Below are positions 36,700-48,966 of a stretch of 64,000 nucleotides of DNA, in pieces (the stretch's first letter is position 1; each line of letters begins with the position of its first letter). The stretch spans positions 64,185,452 to 64,249,451 of the forward strand of contig CM055905.1 in NCBI GenBank assembly GCA_029582155.1. Direction: 5' to 3'. The notes below the pieces were generated by a model that was not told the origin of the DNA, did not search any database, and worked only from the letters and a program-made list of their open reading frames with translations. The translations under genes and the position numbers were made by a program. Source of the DNA: Panopea generosa. Lineage: Eukaryota > Mollusca > Bivalvia > Adapedonta > Hiatellidae.

Positions 36700-38004
36700 G
36701 TAGGTTATGTTGCGGTACACTTGTAAGTAATTTATTTATTCCATTGTAATTATTATATTATTTATATATTTTACGAATGCTTGTTGATAAAGCCGTACTT
36801 GAATATATCTATAAAACAGTAAGATTCATATAGAATAAACCGTTGCGGTCCCACATTTGTGTCACGAACATACGGACAGGTAATGCTTCCTCCGCCCATG
36901 ATTACTGGAAAATGCTTGTATGTATCTGTGTTTGACTGTTCCTTATCGTACTCGACTTTTTCGATTTAACAAACATTTTGTCGAAACCTCAGCTAAGTTA
37001 AGTTTCTACATTCGCTTAGAATGGTATGCGAAACATCGAATTTTCAAGAGTATTAGGTTACTAGAAAAATGAAACATAAACATAATAAAATTACTTACAT
37101 ATATATGCTAACCGTTATGAGCGTTATTTATGTATCTTTTCGATAAAATAAACTGTAAATTCCCCTCAATGGATACCCCTCTTGATTTCAATATTTTGGG
37201 AACCCACGTAGAAATTGCAATGACAGTGACGTAATTCACCAGCAAGTTTAAACTATCGTTTGTAAGTGTAACTTATGTGGTTCGTTTTAATGTTATTATG
37301 TTCAGCTTACTTTTTTTTATCGATTAAACAAGCCGTAAATTATATATTCATACTAAAAATAGACGCCACATAAGCAATCATAATGCACAGAGCGTTATGC
37401 ACAATCTAGCTGGTGAATTTTAAATATGTGCTGGGAAGCTGCCAAAATGTATTTGTGTTGATTACATTTCGAGTGTTGGGATCCTGTCGTTTATATCAAT
37501 AACGTGTATGGTTAACTTTGTAGGTAAATGAAGTTTATTTCTCTTCACTTATTAAACTTTGTATTAATCGTCTATTTATTTAAAGGCAGTGTTTCAGAAA
37601 AAAATATCTAAAACAAAATAAAAAATGAAATTGAGTTTTAGAAAATGTAAAGAACCAACTTTTATATCTAAACTACAAGTAATTTGATATATATCAAATC
37701 AACAAAACCGTACCGCAAACGCTATTCAATTAAGGTTGTGAAATTGAATCGGAAACCCAATAAATTAAAATTGAAAAAGCACAAGAAACAAAACAGTATT
37801 GATTTGTTCAATACATTCTTATTAGAACTCAGTTCTTAAGAATATGAAGAACTTATTGTATTTTAAAACTTTCTTAGCTACGAACAATTCACATAGAGCT
37901 ATTTAAAAATCAATTTCAATAGTAATAAGAGGCCATAGCGGCATAGTGGTCTTAGGCACCTTATCATTATCGATATCGATGAACTTGTATTTGTCAGCTC
38001 TTAT
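36700..38004. other. No gene seen (gene 3 upstream region)
   Basis: AT-rich sequence with no reading frame, SINE or inverted repeat that I can support. A loose duplication around 37130-37340 (CGATAAAATAAACTGTAAAT / CGATTAAACAAGCCGTAAAT) is the only structure. Confidence 0.5.
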
Positions 38005-38285
38005 TGCTTCCGTCACTAAGGAAATGCTTATGTAACTGTTTGCTTTTATTTCTTGTGCGCAAGAATCTCGCTTCTGTTACTTAGGATATGCTCATCTAAT
38101 TGTCAGCTGTTATTTCTCGGGCGATGTAATCTCGCTTCCGTTACTTAGGATATGCTCATCTCATTGTTAGCTGTTATTTCTCGGACGCAGAAATCTTGCT
38201 TCCGTTACTTATGATATGCTCATCTAATTGTTAACTGTCATTTCTCAGAAATCTTGCTTCCGTTACTAAGGAGAGGCCTATGTAA
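38005..38285. repeat. 64-bp tandem repeat, about 4 copies
   Basis: Units of CTTCCGTTACTTAGGATATG followed by a CTCATCTAATTGTCAGCTG-like stretch and TTATTTCTC, diverged at both edges. It lies just upstream of the gene 3 start exon. Confidence 0.85.
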
Positions 38286-38505
38286 CTATTGCAAGACATG
38301 TGTACTAATGGTACAGTGATAATAATGCCCAATGGTTACTTATGTTCATTAATGGATTTATAATTAGTATAATATAATAAGGCTTATCCGACATGTTTGC
38401 TAAAACATTTGCATTCAGATTAATTCTTTTTTGTTTCAGATACCTGATTTGTTTAACAATAAACAGAAACATTTATCCTCAATTGAGGATATACTGTTCT
38501 GAACA

Positions 38506-39045
38506 ATGGATTACTTGAATCCTTTAATAAGAACTTTTAAAGAGAATGCATATCCGTACGTCAATTTGAATACCAAACATAAGCATCGACAAATGTATAC
38601 CACTCTTCAATTAGTTTTAAGCAAGTTTAAAATCAATGCTGTTGTGGTTGTCAATCCGGATGGAGATGTGTGTGTGTATACAGGTACAAACTACAATTAC
38701 GGTGCAAAATTAGTGTATTTGTCATATGCTTTATATAAAAAGGTTATTTCGAGAAGAATTGAAATATTTGTTCGTAAAAAAGGGGACAGCATGTATCTAT
38801 GTGGTATGAGAACGTCTCAATCTTCTACGCAAACTGTAGATAGGAACATAGCAATGGTACAAGTGCCGGTTGTATATTGTGATCCTACAAACGGCAAACT
38901 ACTTCATCGTGAAATAGGATTCAACAAGAATGCAAGCATGAAAACAGCGAAAACTGAAATTGACGTAAGTTTGAAATTAGACCACGTGAGCGATGTTATG
39001 GACAGCAGCTTGAAAGAAAATGAAATCACAACGAGTAGAAGAAAG
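38506..39045 (+). other. Gene 3 exon 1: divergent N-terminal domain
   Basis: 180 residues. Motifs aligning with gene 1 are LSYALYKKVISRR, IFVRKKGDSMYLCG, QVPVVYCD and GFNKNAS. The PVHWTM start, the basic block and the acidic tail of genes 1 and 2 are absent, so this copy marks the minimal conserved core. The donor AAAG|GTAAAT leaves the frame at phase 0. Confidence 0.8.
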
Positions 39046-39197
39046 GTAAATTGATATTTTCTTGAACGATATAAATATAAAAAGTATTTAAAAAACAACA
39101 TTGCAGCAGAAACAAAATTAATGCACAGAATAATAACAATAAACAGATTTTTGTAATCATCATCAAAATATGATAGTATGGAGATCCTTATTTACAC

Positions 39198-39253
<56 letters not shown>

Positions 39254-42200
39254 GGGGATAATTATTTGTGAATAACTAACATATAAATGTACAGAGCAGA
39301 TTACGGCGAGCGCGCCTAGCTACAATGCAAACAATAGACACAATATCAAGGCCTCTACCAAACCAATAAATTTGATGTCGACCACGACTTATATGTTATA
39401 GATTTACATGCAACATATCTAGACTGGACGGACAATTTACATACATGAACTGATAGCTTTATATGGGTAGGATCCAGTTACCTCCCTATATTAAAGCGCC
39501 TCTGCTCAGTTATGGTTATTTCTATGGGTATCTGGTTTTGATGAATTTAAATAATTTTAGACCCATAAATTCATAGACGTGCATGAAATGTACGTGTATT
39601 TAATGACATTCTTTATGCGGTGAAGGCGAAGGAAATTGCTTAGATATGTTCATTGATTTGATTTACGTTATATGGTAATATTTTAAACAACGTACATTCT
39701 GACATAATGGTTCAATTTATTTCCTTGTCATTAAATACAATGACTTAAATAATGTCAATACTAGAGTCATTATGTCGTTTGAAGCAGCCTGCCTATAAAT
39801 ATTCAGAATATTTATTAAAGTAAATTAAGTAAACTATACAAAGGCTTAATGGTTACTCTAAATTCCTTCCGTCAACCTGTATCTATTATAGAGTCTGCTT
39901 TTGGTCCGTAAATATAAATTTACGATAGTTTGTACATGTAGCTGAATACAACTATATAATTCCCGTTGAGGCACATATTGTTCATATACCTAGACTATAG
40001 TCATTTAGGTATTTAAGATGATGAAAATAAAAAATATAAACTATTTTTAATTTTATAAAATTGAAAACTTCTACTATTATCTATTATGATTTATTGTCTT
40101 CTGATCGTTCCAAGACAGTGACCTCTCTTGTCACTTCTTCTGTTTGTACTAGTACTATGTTGTACTATGAAATGGAAGTTATAAGTAATCGCTGACTGTT
40201 CGAAAAATATCTTTTAACACTTTTGTTATTTCAACAATCTAATGTCAGTTTTCTTGCCGTTGTGTTTATTTGCTATTCACATGATGAACACTCATTCCAA
40301 AATCGTTTGACATGTTTATGATTACATTTAAACCTGTGGTAAAATTATGTATCAAAGCAGGGTAAAGTAAACAAATTTTTAATCGAAATATTAAACGGAA
40401 TGTCATTTATATTTATTCTGCTATATTTATCGCTGACTGTTCGAAAAAAAAACATTAAACACTTGCGTTACTTAAATAATCTGATGTCATCTTTCATGCC
40501 GTTTCTTTGCTTTTCACATGGTGTTGCTTCTTTGCTATTCACATGGTGTTGCTTCTTTGTTATTCACATGGTGTTGCTTCTTTGCTTTTCACATGGTGTT
40601 ACTTCTTTGCTATTCACATGGTGTTGCTTCTTTGCTATTCACATGGTGTTGCTTCTTTGCTATTCACATGGTGTTGCTTCTTTGTTATTCACATGGTGTT
40701 GCGTCTTTGCTATTTACATGGTGTTGCTTTGTTGCTATTAACATGGTGTTGTGAATTGGATTGTGGTGTAATTTATTGTTGTGCACATCTTGAACAAAAT
40801 CTATATTACTTGCCAGAGGTTTATTAAAACAAACGCGTTTTCATTATATTCATTATGGTGTAAAGCGTTAGAAAATAAATACTGAAAGGCAAGCTTATTG
40901 TTTAAAAGTGTATAATATTATGATTTTCTGTACACAATTGTATAAGCCTGAAAGGTCAAGCTATGTACATGAGTCTTATTAAATAATTAAATGTTTGTTT
41001 AAATTTCAGTCAGTTTTAACTCAAGATGGACATGAAGTTCAATCAAACTCGGATGAACCCGTTGTACAAACTGGTAATACTTTACGGATATTTTTTGTAA
41101 AGAATACGTTTTCATGATTTTATAATAGAAACGTTTAACCATTCTATCATTAACGCCATCATTGGCATCGTTTTCGAATCTTGACCTTGGCTAAATATTA
41201 TACCAAAATATCGATTTAACTGATTCCAAGGCACTTATCATCATTTTCTTTCTGACTCAAACTCAACATCATCGATTAAAACAGTTTGATTAGTACATCT
41301 TTGGTGAACCATGGTTTTGCTTATGTTCTGTGTAAGTATCACTGACAATGCTTGTTTTGCAATAAAAATTAGTAAAATATTTATTGAACTGTTTTCATTA
41401 CAATTTATTTCGATATTTTAGGAATGAATCTGAGTTCTAGACTTAGACCATTGATGCTATATCCGTGTTACCTTGGATACCAATTCCTTTGAATCTTCAT
41501 GACTGCATTTATCCAATACTTTCTGCATACGTTGCACAAAATATAGTTTCATAGAATGATTATTTTAAGCAGTAAACATGTTTATATACATTTATGTAAC
41601 AAGCAATACGTGTACGATTTGTAAGTGTAAGTTGTTTTATGTTATGTAAGATCGCCGAAAGATTCAATTGATATATGCAAAGATCTTGCGGTTTTACTAG
41701 AGGCTTTAAGACCGCTAAGAGGTAATATATACGTTATTTTGGTACACATATTTGTTTATTTTGATATTTTAATAATAGATTGGTGTATCCCTGCCGTATA
41801 TCAATACTTTATAATAATAATATGTTTTGCAGTTTGTCGTTAAATAGGTTTACTCGTACCTTTCACAAGGCAATTAATGTTATAATAATCTACATAGAAA
41901 TGTACTTCTGAATCATTTAAATCGTTATCATTGTTTCTCTAAGCATATTGTTCAATGGTCACATGTTTTTATGGTCAGTTTTTCATCCAAATGGGCATAA
42001 AAAACAATGATTTACTTGAATGCCATTATAGTTATGTTATATATTTTCACACTATTGACAAATTATTTGATTCACAAGCGTGGTTTAAATATCCATTGTT
42101 TGGGATCGCAGAACCTCTACTATTAAATCCAAGGACAACCGAAGATTTACCGTATCCGGTACAAGCGTCAGAATATCTGCAGAGAGCAGTACTACCATGG

Positions 42201-45200
42201 GATTATCAAAGTATCTACAGGGCAGAGGTTTGTGTCATATAACATTGTATTTGGATACTAATTGATTACAATGAAACTGTTTGGCACATAAAACTTTAAC
42301 TTAAAATTCAACTATATTGCAATTTGAATTTAAGAAAAGCTTATACACGTATCTCTTCTAGATCTGTAAGTGTTACACACATGTGAAATAGTTTATGGGA
42401 AATAAGATTTGTTGTGAGAACAAACTGGATAAGTTTGGCAGAATTTTTGCCCAATACAAATTAACGAATTTGTGTCTTGACCGTTTTTGTTAATAATGAC
42501 TATTTAAAATATAATGATATTTTTTATCATACATAGTAATGCTATTCAAACAAAAATGTATGTTTTTCTTTTTTTGACTAGGAACACAACAGTGTGCCTG
42601 AAACAGACGAGCAGGGTTTTCAACCAAGTGTACCTTATCCAGCTACCATGCTGAACTGTAACCAGATGACTGACCAAGGATTACATTTAGCTGGTAACGT
42701 TCATTAAATTGATATTCTTTTCTTCTTTCTAGCTCAACAGAGCAAATGGCTTTCTGATTATTTGCTTAGTTTAAACTGATTAATTTTACTTTGATTTACA
42801 CATTCTTACAACTTAGACAAATTACGCTCAGAGTCTTCTTGGGTAGAGCCAGCACTAAGCAGCATCTGCGGAAAATGTGTAAAGGACACCACACATAGCC
42901 ATGGTGGAGGATGGAACCTACGACCCCCGATCATGGCATCACTTGTAACTAGTATCTGGCAATATTTTCTTAGAAACATGCTATTGAACTGTTAAAACTA
43001 CGGCGTATATATTACACATGCATCACAGGCTCATTCTTCATTTTTAAGTTGATTTTATTAACGGCCCTTTAGTACACATGACTTCGAACCGAAACGGACA
43101 CTTTTCACAACACGAATATAAAATGCATTGGACTTTCAACTTTGTATATGTTCCATACAGGTATGGATCACTTAGGTGATATTTACATGTAGGCCCGTCC
43201 CGAGGATTCAAACTTTTATATAGGCGTACATAGGGAAACCTTTACACATCGTGTCTTAAACTTTGCAATGCTTAGCTATTTAATATATGGCCCATGCCCA
43301 TGGTTTCTACCACGTTGAATCAATCGAATTATAACTCTGGGCTACAAATGACCTTACTAAAATTAGAGTTTCGATATTTTCATGTAGTATTAGCTGTTTA
43401 TGTTCAAATGATGATTCAATGGTCTTTGCTCAATGTATACTCATTAGAGTTTTCATGTTTTTTCCAGTCTTTTAGTTAAATGAACTGTATAAGAGGGTAT
43501 TTCAAATAGTTCAACCAACGGATATCTATGATATTAATTCAGCAATAACAGATACGTTTACATGTATAAAAAAATGTTGCTAATTCCATTTTCTCTCACG
43601 CCCGGATTCAATTTTCTGTTCTTCGGACAAGTTATGTGCTTTCCAGAGATAGTTCTATCAGACAGTACCACATAGATGTCAATGTTTGGTACGTTGACAC
43701 TTTGTTACGAAAAGTCAGTTGAGAGTTTGCCAGTTACTTGCAGAAGGGCGGTGGTTCTACTCAGATTATGGAATGAATCCCTATCCCGATATAATTTTCG
43801 TACAATTAATTGTTTGAAAGCGTTTTAAGGGCGAAATGAAAGCAATTCTATACATAAAAAAAATTTGAATTGCATTTAGTCTTTTTGGTAACATTAAGTA
43901 TGTAATTCTAGTATTTTTAAAAGTATCCTTGACAAGAAACCTACTTACTGAATGTAATGTATTACACACTGGTTATTTATCAATGTTCTATCATCACTAT
44001 AGCTAGTTAAATCTCTATTCGCAGACCCATATGGAAACAATTACAGACACCCGGAATACCAGAGTTACGAAGCAAGAGTGTCGTCGTTTGCGAAATGGCC
44101 AAGTGGCATAATTCAAACCCCTTCACAATTGGCTGAAGCAGGTTTTTTCTATACAGGTAAATACGGTCAAATTGTATATATTAACCTTACATGCTTTAAA
44201 CAAATATACTTATTATAGACCGGAACAGAACAAATCATATATTTTATTTCGATTTAAGCATATACAGTTCATCATCATACAAAATACGTTTAATCAATGC
44301 ATGCGTGTAACAAAACATACTACATAAACTTATAAAGATAGTCAATTAAGTTGGTTTCTTGATAACTAATAAAATTGGTATATGTGTGCATTAGGTATGC
44401 AAGATGTAGTACGTTGTTTCGCTTGTGATGGCGGCCTTCGGCGCTGGGATCCAGAGGATGATCCATGGATAGAACATGCACGCTGGTTCCCGGAGTGTGT
44501 TCACGTGATACAATTGAAAGGTATGGAGTACATCCAACTTGTGAGACTAGCCATCGATCAGGAATCTGAGGATGAGGTAAGTATATATTACTTATTAATT
44601 TGATGAGTTTGTGTCATGACCGTAACATAATAATAAATACATTTTCTTGTTGGTGTCGAGCCACAAAACACAAAAAACGGAAATTCAATTGAGAAAATGT
44701 TTCTAGCTTGTTTAAGCAAGTGATGCGTGTAACAACAGTGAAATAAACATATAAAATATAAATGTATACACAATACACGTATGCCCTCGTCATAATGTAT
44801 TTTGCTATTAATTGTTACAAAACGTAATTGAAAAATAGGTAGGCAATTCTGTAAAAATTTGATCAACGTTAACAAATTTTGATTTGTGTTACATACTATT
44901 ACTGCGATGTACATATATTTATGCAATTCAAAGAACATTTCAGAAGTTATTCAAAAATAATTCGTCGGACGGACGCTCTAATCATTAAATTTACTTAAGT
45001 TTGTTATACTTGGTTTAGATATCAATTTTAAACAATACTTTCGATTAGTGTTCTTATTTGTCTCTCCTGAGTATTTTCTAAATAGCCTGCCGGTTCAAAC
45101 TGAATTGACATAGCACATTATTATTTTTAAGACGACGAATGTGGTTTCGCTGAAGTTCTCAATCACTTTCTAGCTGATTTAAGCAAATAGTACATGTTAC

Positions 45201-48200
45201 AACAGTATAATAGTTATTAAATATAAATATGTGCTCAATACACGTTAATTGTCACAAAACTTAATGAAAAAATGGATAACCAATTCTGTGAAATTTGATC
45301 AACGTTAACACATTTCGAATTCGATCTGTGTTTCATTATATGTACTTAATATTTATGCAATTCATAGAACATTTCAGAAGTTATTAATTGAACATGATTT
45401 GTCGGACGGACGCACTTAATCATTAAATTCACTTAAGTTTGTTATACTTGATTTAGATATCAATTTTAAACAATAGCTTCTATTAGTGTTCTTATTGGTC
45501 TCTTCAGAATATATTTTATATATCTTGCCGATTTGAAAATGAATTGACATAGCACATTATTATGTTTCAGGACAATGGAGGTGGTATCGCTGTAGATCTC
45601 AATCATTTGCAGGAAATAAACATCGTAACCGGTAACCATTACTTAATATTATATTATATCGTTCCACCTATGTTACTTACAAAATATTTTCCTAGAATTA
45701 CTTTAATATCATTTGATATATATGAGTATTGCGTTAACAGGCAACGTTTGTTTAACATTGCATTTATAACGTGTGTTGCGATGTATCGGAAACTCCGTAA
45801 AACTTATATAAAATCATATAGTTCGATAACTGTCATAGAATAGTTTATTCTAATGATATACAGGGAGCCAAAAGCCGAAGGAGGAATCTGACGATCCCAT
45901 TTATAAATCAGCAGCTCAAAGCGTTATAGGACTTGGTTACTCCAGAGCAGCAGTCGAAATGGCTATAAAGGAATGCAATAGTAAAAGTAAGTTTATCTTA
46001 CATTCTGTTAAGGTTCGAACAGAGGGAGAATATATAAAGAATTATAAGAACAATATGTGTTCAACCAATCACTTCTTGAGTGTCTTAATACGAGTGCATT
46101 AGTGTGTCTTAATACATACTACAATTATTTCCGATGTGCTCACATCAGTAAATGACATTGAAATTTCAACAAAGTATATACATTATAGCTAGGATTAAAT
46201 AAATGAAGTATCAACGATTAAGTTTGAAAACTGGTCTTGATATCACAAAAAAACTTCAAGAACTGTATTTTTTTATGAATTGGAGCTATTATATTCCTAC
46301 CAGCTCCCGTGTTACATAATACATATAACAAGTATACATGACGCCAGTTGTTAAATTATTTTTTGTTCTAAATGTGAGTTGGACATCTTACTTTGAACAA
46401 GGGAAGTTGGGGCGTTTAGTACATACTACCAATTGTTATATTTATTCTATCGAAAAATATATACACTTCATTATTGACAGTATTTTCTATTTTTCTTATT
46501 CAAGATTAATGTCGGAAAACCGAGGACCTACATATATGCACATACTATTGTTAGATTTTAAGGTAATTCTGTCTAGATACTTGGACACTTATTGAAAGCC
46601 AGTTCTATTTTGTGTTTACATGTATATCAATTTTGGTTGGGTTAAGATGTGTTTATTTGTTTACATTATGTTTTCGTTACTGGTAACTAGTGCTAGATCT
46701 CAAATTAACTAAATTAGATACATTGCTATGTTTAAACTATAACAGATCTAGATTTACCAACCAGTGTGTCACTGGTAATATACATTCGATGTGGTGAAAT
46801 CGATCTTAGTGTGTTGTTTTTAGCATGTGTCCATCATAGAATATGTGTCATCTGTGTTGCCTGTGTTACTATGTGTCTTATGTGTTGAAAACACAATAAA
46901 AGATAAAAGCAAAACGTACTATGCATAAATTCGTGTAATTGTCTCTTCAGTCAAGACGTGTTGCCTGTTAACCTATAGTATATAACTCATGGTTGATATC
47001 AAGTATATATAGTATTTTATAACAAGAAATACGTAATATAAAAACTATAAATGATTATAGCTTTTTTTTTATCTTAATCTAAGTTTTATAAAAAGGGTCA
47101 TCCGATTTTGTTTGTTTCCGACAGTGTTATAGCTTAGTGTAAAAATGTATTTGTTGTTTAATATGATTATGTTATACTAAAATGATATGAACGCAAATAT
47201 GGTAATGAGAAAATGTATTGTAATTCCCGTCTCTGTTAGAAAGAGTGTGTTTAATTAGTACACAATTAAATTGAAATTTTGTTTTCCTTATAATTGAAAA
47301 TTGATTTGTTATTTGACAGATTTTGAACCATTCTGTACATGTGTTTGTACTATTGTGTTGACTGTGTACTTTAATGTGTTGTACTATTGTCTTGACGGTG
47401 TACTTTAAATGTGTTTGTACTATAGTGATGACAATGTACTTTGAATGTATTCGTATTAATGTGTTGACTATGTACTTTTAATGTGTTTGTACTATTTTCT
47501 TAACGGTCTCCTTTAAATGTGTACGTACTATTGTCTTGACGATGAACTTTGAATGTGTTTGTACTATTGTTTTGACTATGTACTTTGAATGTGTTCGTTT
47601 TATTGTGTTGACTATGTACTTTTAATGTGTTTGTACTATTCTCTTGACGGTGTACTTTTAATGTGTTTGTACTATTGTCTTGATGGTGTACTTTGAATGT
47701 GTTTGTACTATTGTGTTGACTATGTACTTTGAATGTGTTCGTTTTTTTGTGTTGACTATGTACTTTAAATGTGTTTGTACTATTATCTTCATTGTGTACT
47801 TTTAATGAGTTTGTACTATTGCCTTGACGATGTACTTTGAATGTGTTTGCATTATTGTCTTCATGGTGTACTTTGAATATGTATGTACTATTGTGTTGAC
47901 AGTGCACTTTGAATGTTTTCGTATTATTTTGTTGATTGTGTACTTTAAATGTGTTTGTACTATTGGGTTGACTGTGTCCTTTTAAAATGTTTGTACCATT
48001 GAATTGATTTTGTACTTTGAATTTGTATGTGTTTTTGTGTTGACTATGTTCTTTAAATGTGTTTGTACTATTGTGTTGATTGTTTCTTTTGAATGTTACT
48101 TGTTCTGTTGGGCATATATTATATTCTATTTGTTATCTGTATTGATTTGTCCAGAGCAAAACAATGATTAAAAGATAAAAGACATTTATTAACTTCAATA

Positions 48201-48783
48201 TATTTACAGAATTACAGCTGAGTTCAGAGAATATCATCGTAAAACTTTTAGATATGGAAGACCGCGTTGAAATCCTACCACCTCAAGCAAATTTTTCAGA
48301 AACGGAACATCTGCATTCAGAATCACAAAACAACAGTAAGTATAAAACTAGGGTACTTGTGCAACACGGCTTATAATAGAAATACAAATTTGCTATGAGC
48401 AGACGTTTTTAAAACAAGAACTAGATTTTAGAAAAATTGTTTATAGAACATTTTTTAAAAAAAAAAACAAAAAAAACTGCAGTTTGATAAGTTCAACATT
48501 TGTATCTTTCTCTTTCATTCAACTGTTCACTTATATATTAGGTTATGAATTTTCAGCTTTATCAACAAGAACAGCAGAAAGAGCAATGTCGTTGGAAGAA
48601 GAGAACTCTAAGTTGGCAAGTTTGGCTGCTTCAAAATGTTGCTTGTGTGATGAAATTGACGCCAATGTGTTATTCCTACCATGTGGACATGTGGTGATGT
48701 GCTCTGAATGCGCCAAGGATGCAGCTATGTGTCCGATATGTCAGGATTCCATACGGGAAAAAGTGGGAACCTTTATGGCATAA
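38506..48783 (+). CDS. IAP-family gene 3: N-domain, single BIR, UBA, RING
   Basis: Eight exons: 38506-39045, 41010-41073, 44025-44156, 44395-44576, 45571-45631, 45864-45986, 48210-48335, 48557-48783. Sum 1455 nt, 485 codons including the stop, all junctions in phase. The N-domain (1-180) is a divergent relative of those in genes 1 and 2. Then come a BIR matching their BIR2 (C253, C256, H273, C280), a UBA and a RING (C437-C471) ending GTFMA. It lacks BIR1: remnants of exons 1 and 2 lie in intron 2 and exon 3 is deleted. The outer exons differ from genes 1 and 2 while the middle four closely match them, so the gene looks composite. The start is fixed by a TGA directly before ATG in ACAATGG. A poly(A) signal lies at 48961. 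Whether the composite is transcribed as one unit cannot be seen from sequence. Confidence 0.8.
39199..39252. repeat. (TA)n microsatellite
   Basis: A long TA tract in gene 3 intron 1. No IAP exon can be recognised in the rest of this 1.96-kb intron. Confidence 0.95.
40505..40750. repeat. 25-bp minisatellite, 10 copies
   Basis: Ten units of TTCACATGGTGTTGCTTCTT plus TGCTA in gene 3 intron 1. Three overlapping plus-strand frames through it are repeat artefacts. A non-repeated relative of the left flank lies about 240 bases upstream (GCTGACTGTTCGAAAAA at 40190 and 40431). Confidence 0.95.
42050..42693 (+). pseudogene. Relics of IAP exons 1 and 2 inside gene 3
   Basis: 42050-42222 matches the 3' end of gene 1 exon 1 (TTEDLPYPVQASE) down to its donor. 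42582-42693 matches exon 2, with acceptor and donor intact, but a 60-base in-frame deletion removes the start of BIR1 including its KRIASF and WP motifs. After it, sequence follows gene 1 intron 2 to about 43790 and then jumps to gene 1 intron 4, deleting exons 3 and 4. BIR1 cannot be made here. Confidence 0.85.
42826..42957 (-). mobile_element. tRNA-derived SINE (family B), partial
   Basis: Shares GGTAGAGCCAGCACTAAGCA, GCGGAAAATGTG and AGGACACCACACATAGCC with the copies at 30108 and 34570. The A-box end is degraded. It is absent from the matching place in gene 1 intron 2. Confidence 0.6.
44690..45560 (+). repeat. Tandem duplication containing a dead exon 7
   Basis: The approximately 430-base block leading into exon 7 of gene 3 is present twice. 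Both copies carry AACATTTCAGAAGTTATT and TTTAGATATCAATTTTAAAC. The first ends in a decayed exon 7 (from 45133, GACGAATGTGGTTTCGCTGA) with a weakened TTTTTAAG acceptor and a stop. The second leads to the working exon at 45571. Confidence 0.75.
46498..46925 (+). pseudogene. Dead exons 9-10 (RING) inside gene 3 intron
   Basis: TTATTCAAGATTAATGTCGG and CCGAGGACCTACA match a dying exon 9. From 46744 a RING copy keeps CGTACTATGCATAA at its end, but the third cysteine loop and the frame are lost (a stop after CLMC). It resembles the relics after gene 2, not gene 3's own RING, and marks the 3' limit of the inserted block. Confidence 0.8.
47330..48095. repeat. 36-bp minisatellite, about 21 copies
   Basis: Units of TGTACTTTGAATGTGTTTGT followed by ACTATTGTGTTGAC-like sequence. 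The period is a multiple of three, so one minus-strand frame (47500-47907) stays open as a 12-residue KVH-x-Q-x-NSTNTF repeat. It lies in the intron before gene 3 exon 7 (48210). Confidence 0.92.
48557..48783 (+). other. Gene 3 RING exon
   Basis: C437, C440, C452, H454, C458, C461, C468, C471 form a C3HC4 RING ending REKVGTFMA. It has LPCGH where genes 1 and 2 have LPCAHH, and an extra charged helix upstream, so it is a distinct RING lineage. Confidence 0.92.
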
Positions 48784-48960
48784 ATCGAAGTACGAACAAA
48801 CGAAAAGTATATCCAGGACTGTGACGATGGATATGGTATTCACTTACTCGTACTACGATTTATGACATAAAAGATCCTAAAATTCGTTAGCCAAACCGGT
48901 TCATATGCATGTAATGTTTCATAAACATGTATCCTGCGATTAGCGAAAATTGTGTTATAA

Positions 48961-48966
48961 AATAAA
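48961..48966 (+). terminator. Polyadenylation signal of gene 3
   Basis: AATAAA lies 178 bases after the stop codon. Confidence 0.55.

Noticed and set aside
40400-40827. Three overlapping plus-strand frames of about 80-110 codons
   Set aside because: All three frames of a 25-bp minisatellite are open, which is an effect of the repeat and not coding.
41955-42242. Independent small gene
   Set aside because: The second half matches the 3' end of gene 1 exon 1 including its splice donor, and the first half has no match. It is a relic exon, not a gene.
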